In this document: positions 6,560-6,870 of the stretch, piece after piece
Layout of the letters: each line of letters opens with the position of its first letter
How positions within the stretch are numbered: the first letter of the stretch is position 1
Assembly (NCBI GenBank): GCA_900770405.1
Contig: CAAGKL010000350.1
Coordinates: 1-6,870, forward strand
From: Clostridia bacterium
Lineage (GTDB): Bacteria > Bacillota > Clostridia > UBA1381
Reading direction: 5' to 3'
Length of the DNA: 6,870 nucleotides
Translations under genes and position numbers: made by a program
Notes under the pieces: generated by a model
What the model saw: only the letters and a program-made list of their open reading frames with translations
Told to the model about the DNA's origin: nothing
The model's database searches: none

Positions 6560-6870
6560 TTTCATCACCTCTGAAGCATATCGGAATATGTACCATAACG
6601 TCGGTTTTCACGCCATACTCGCTTTTTATCATCACGCCGTACCGGCTGCCGTAGTAGAGCTTGATGCGGTCGTTGATATTTTTCAGCCCGATGCCGACAA
6701 AGCCCTCATCATCGGGCTCGCCGCCGAGTATCGCCTGGATTTTTTCAAGCCGCTCCGGCTCGATTCCGCTGCCGGTATCGTGCACCACCAGCACCAGCCC
6801 GTCGTTAAACTCCTTTATGCGAATGTCTATCCGGCACTTGTCCTCCGCGGTTTCAAAGCCGTGCTTTACG
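6552..6870 (-). CDS. YesM-like sensor histidine kinase, C-terminal fragment
   Basis: The last 105 residues of a membrane sensor kinase; the 5' part lies beyond the window edge, and the first whole codon begins at 6869. The fragment is the ATP-binding (HATPase_c) domain: VKHG at its start is the end of the N box, DTGSGI (31-36) is the G1 box, and GIGLKNINDRIKLYYG (59-74) is the G2 box in the form seen in the LytS/YesM kinase class. It stops with TAA at 6552-6554, overlapping the start of the response regulator by 8 nt. The transmembrane and sensing parts and the phosphorylated His are not visible. The partner order kinase-regulator-binding protein is common in Bacillota sugar clusters, so its role is likely sensing an extracellular sugar, possibly with the lipoprotein; this is inference. 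A GTG at 6792-6794 is internal, not a start. Confidence 0.9.
   Translation of the reverse strand, partial: VKHGFETAEDKCRIDIRIKEFNDGLVLVVHDTGSGIEPERLEKIQAILGGEPDDEGFVGIGLKNINDRIKLYYGSRYGVMIKSEYGVKTDVMVHIPICFRGDENV
6566..6572 (-). promoter_or_regulatory. Ribosome binding site of the response regulator
   Basis: AGAGGTG on the minus strand inside the end of the kinase gene. AGAGG is eight bases before the ATG at 6557-6559, a proper spacing, while the upstream ATG at 6563-6565 would be too close. It points to translational coupling with the kinase. Confidence 0.65.

Noticed and set aside
6552..6794. A separate 80-residue gene starting at GTG 6792-6794
   Set aside because: The frame continues upstream without a stop to the window edge and encodes the end of the N box. 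The GTG is an internal Val in the kinase.
40..6870. CRISPR arrays, tRNA or rRNA genes, insertion sequences and attachment sites
   Set aside because: I looked for spaced direct repeats, cloverleaf-like and rRNA-like sequence, and transposase motifs on both strands, and saw none.

Overview
The window is probably a contig fragment from a Clostridia-type member of the Bacillota, perhaps from an anaerobic gut or sediment metagenome. The pointers are strong GGAGG-type ribosome binding sites, a YesM/YesN-type two-component pair, a family-1 sugar-binding lipoprotein, a MalT-like LuxR-family regulator and mid-range GC. No marker gene is present, so the genus cannot be named. Every convincing gene is on the minus strand. 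Positions 6-39 are Illumina TruSeq adapter sequence, so real genomic DNA starts at about position 40.

In the direction of transcription (right to left) the layout is: the C-terminal end of a YesM-like sensor histidine kinase (6552-6870, cut by the window edge); a YesN-like response regulator with an AraC-type DNA-binding domain (start 6559), broken by an in-frame TAA at 6005-6007, with the rest of its domain still readable to 5816; a family-1 extracellular solute-binding lipoprotein (4425-5804); a cytoplasmic GH43-like enzyme resembling exo-beta-1,3-galactanases (3346-4374); and a cytoplasmic GH1 beta-glycosidase (2004-3329). An intrinsic terminator follows (about 1950-1993). Kinase and regulator overlap by 8 nt, and the following gaps are 11, 50 and 16 nt, so these five genes look like one operon. 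Beyond the terminator, an extended -10 promoter drives a separate large MalT-like ATPase regulator (40-1893), whose 3' end, including the expected LuxR helix-turn-helix, is lost at the adapter junction. The longest stretch without a coding region is the 110-nt gap holding the terminator and promoter.

The likely logic is as follows. A surface lipoprotein captures an oligosaccharide and an ABC permease, not encoded in the window, imports it. The GH43-like and GH1 enzymes, neither with a signal peptide, split it inside the cell. The kinase/regulator pair senses the sugar and controls the operon. The MalT-like protein may add a second layer of control. The substrate is unknown; the GH43 subtype hints at beta-1,3-galactan or arabinogalactan side products, but this is inference.

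The points most worth checking are the nonsense codon in the response regulator, the missing catalytic Asp of the GH43 enzyme, an EF-hand-like loop in the sugar-binding protein, the absence of permease genes, and the adapter contamination.
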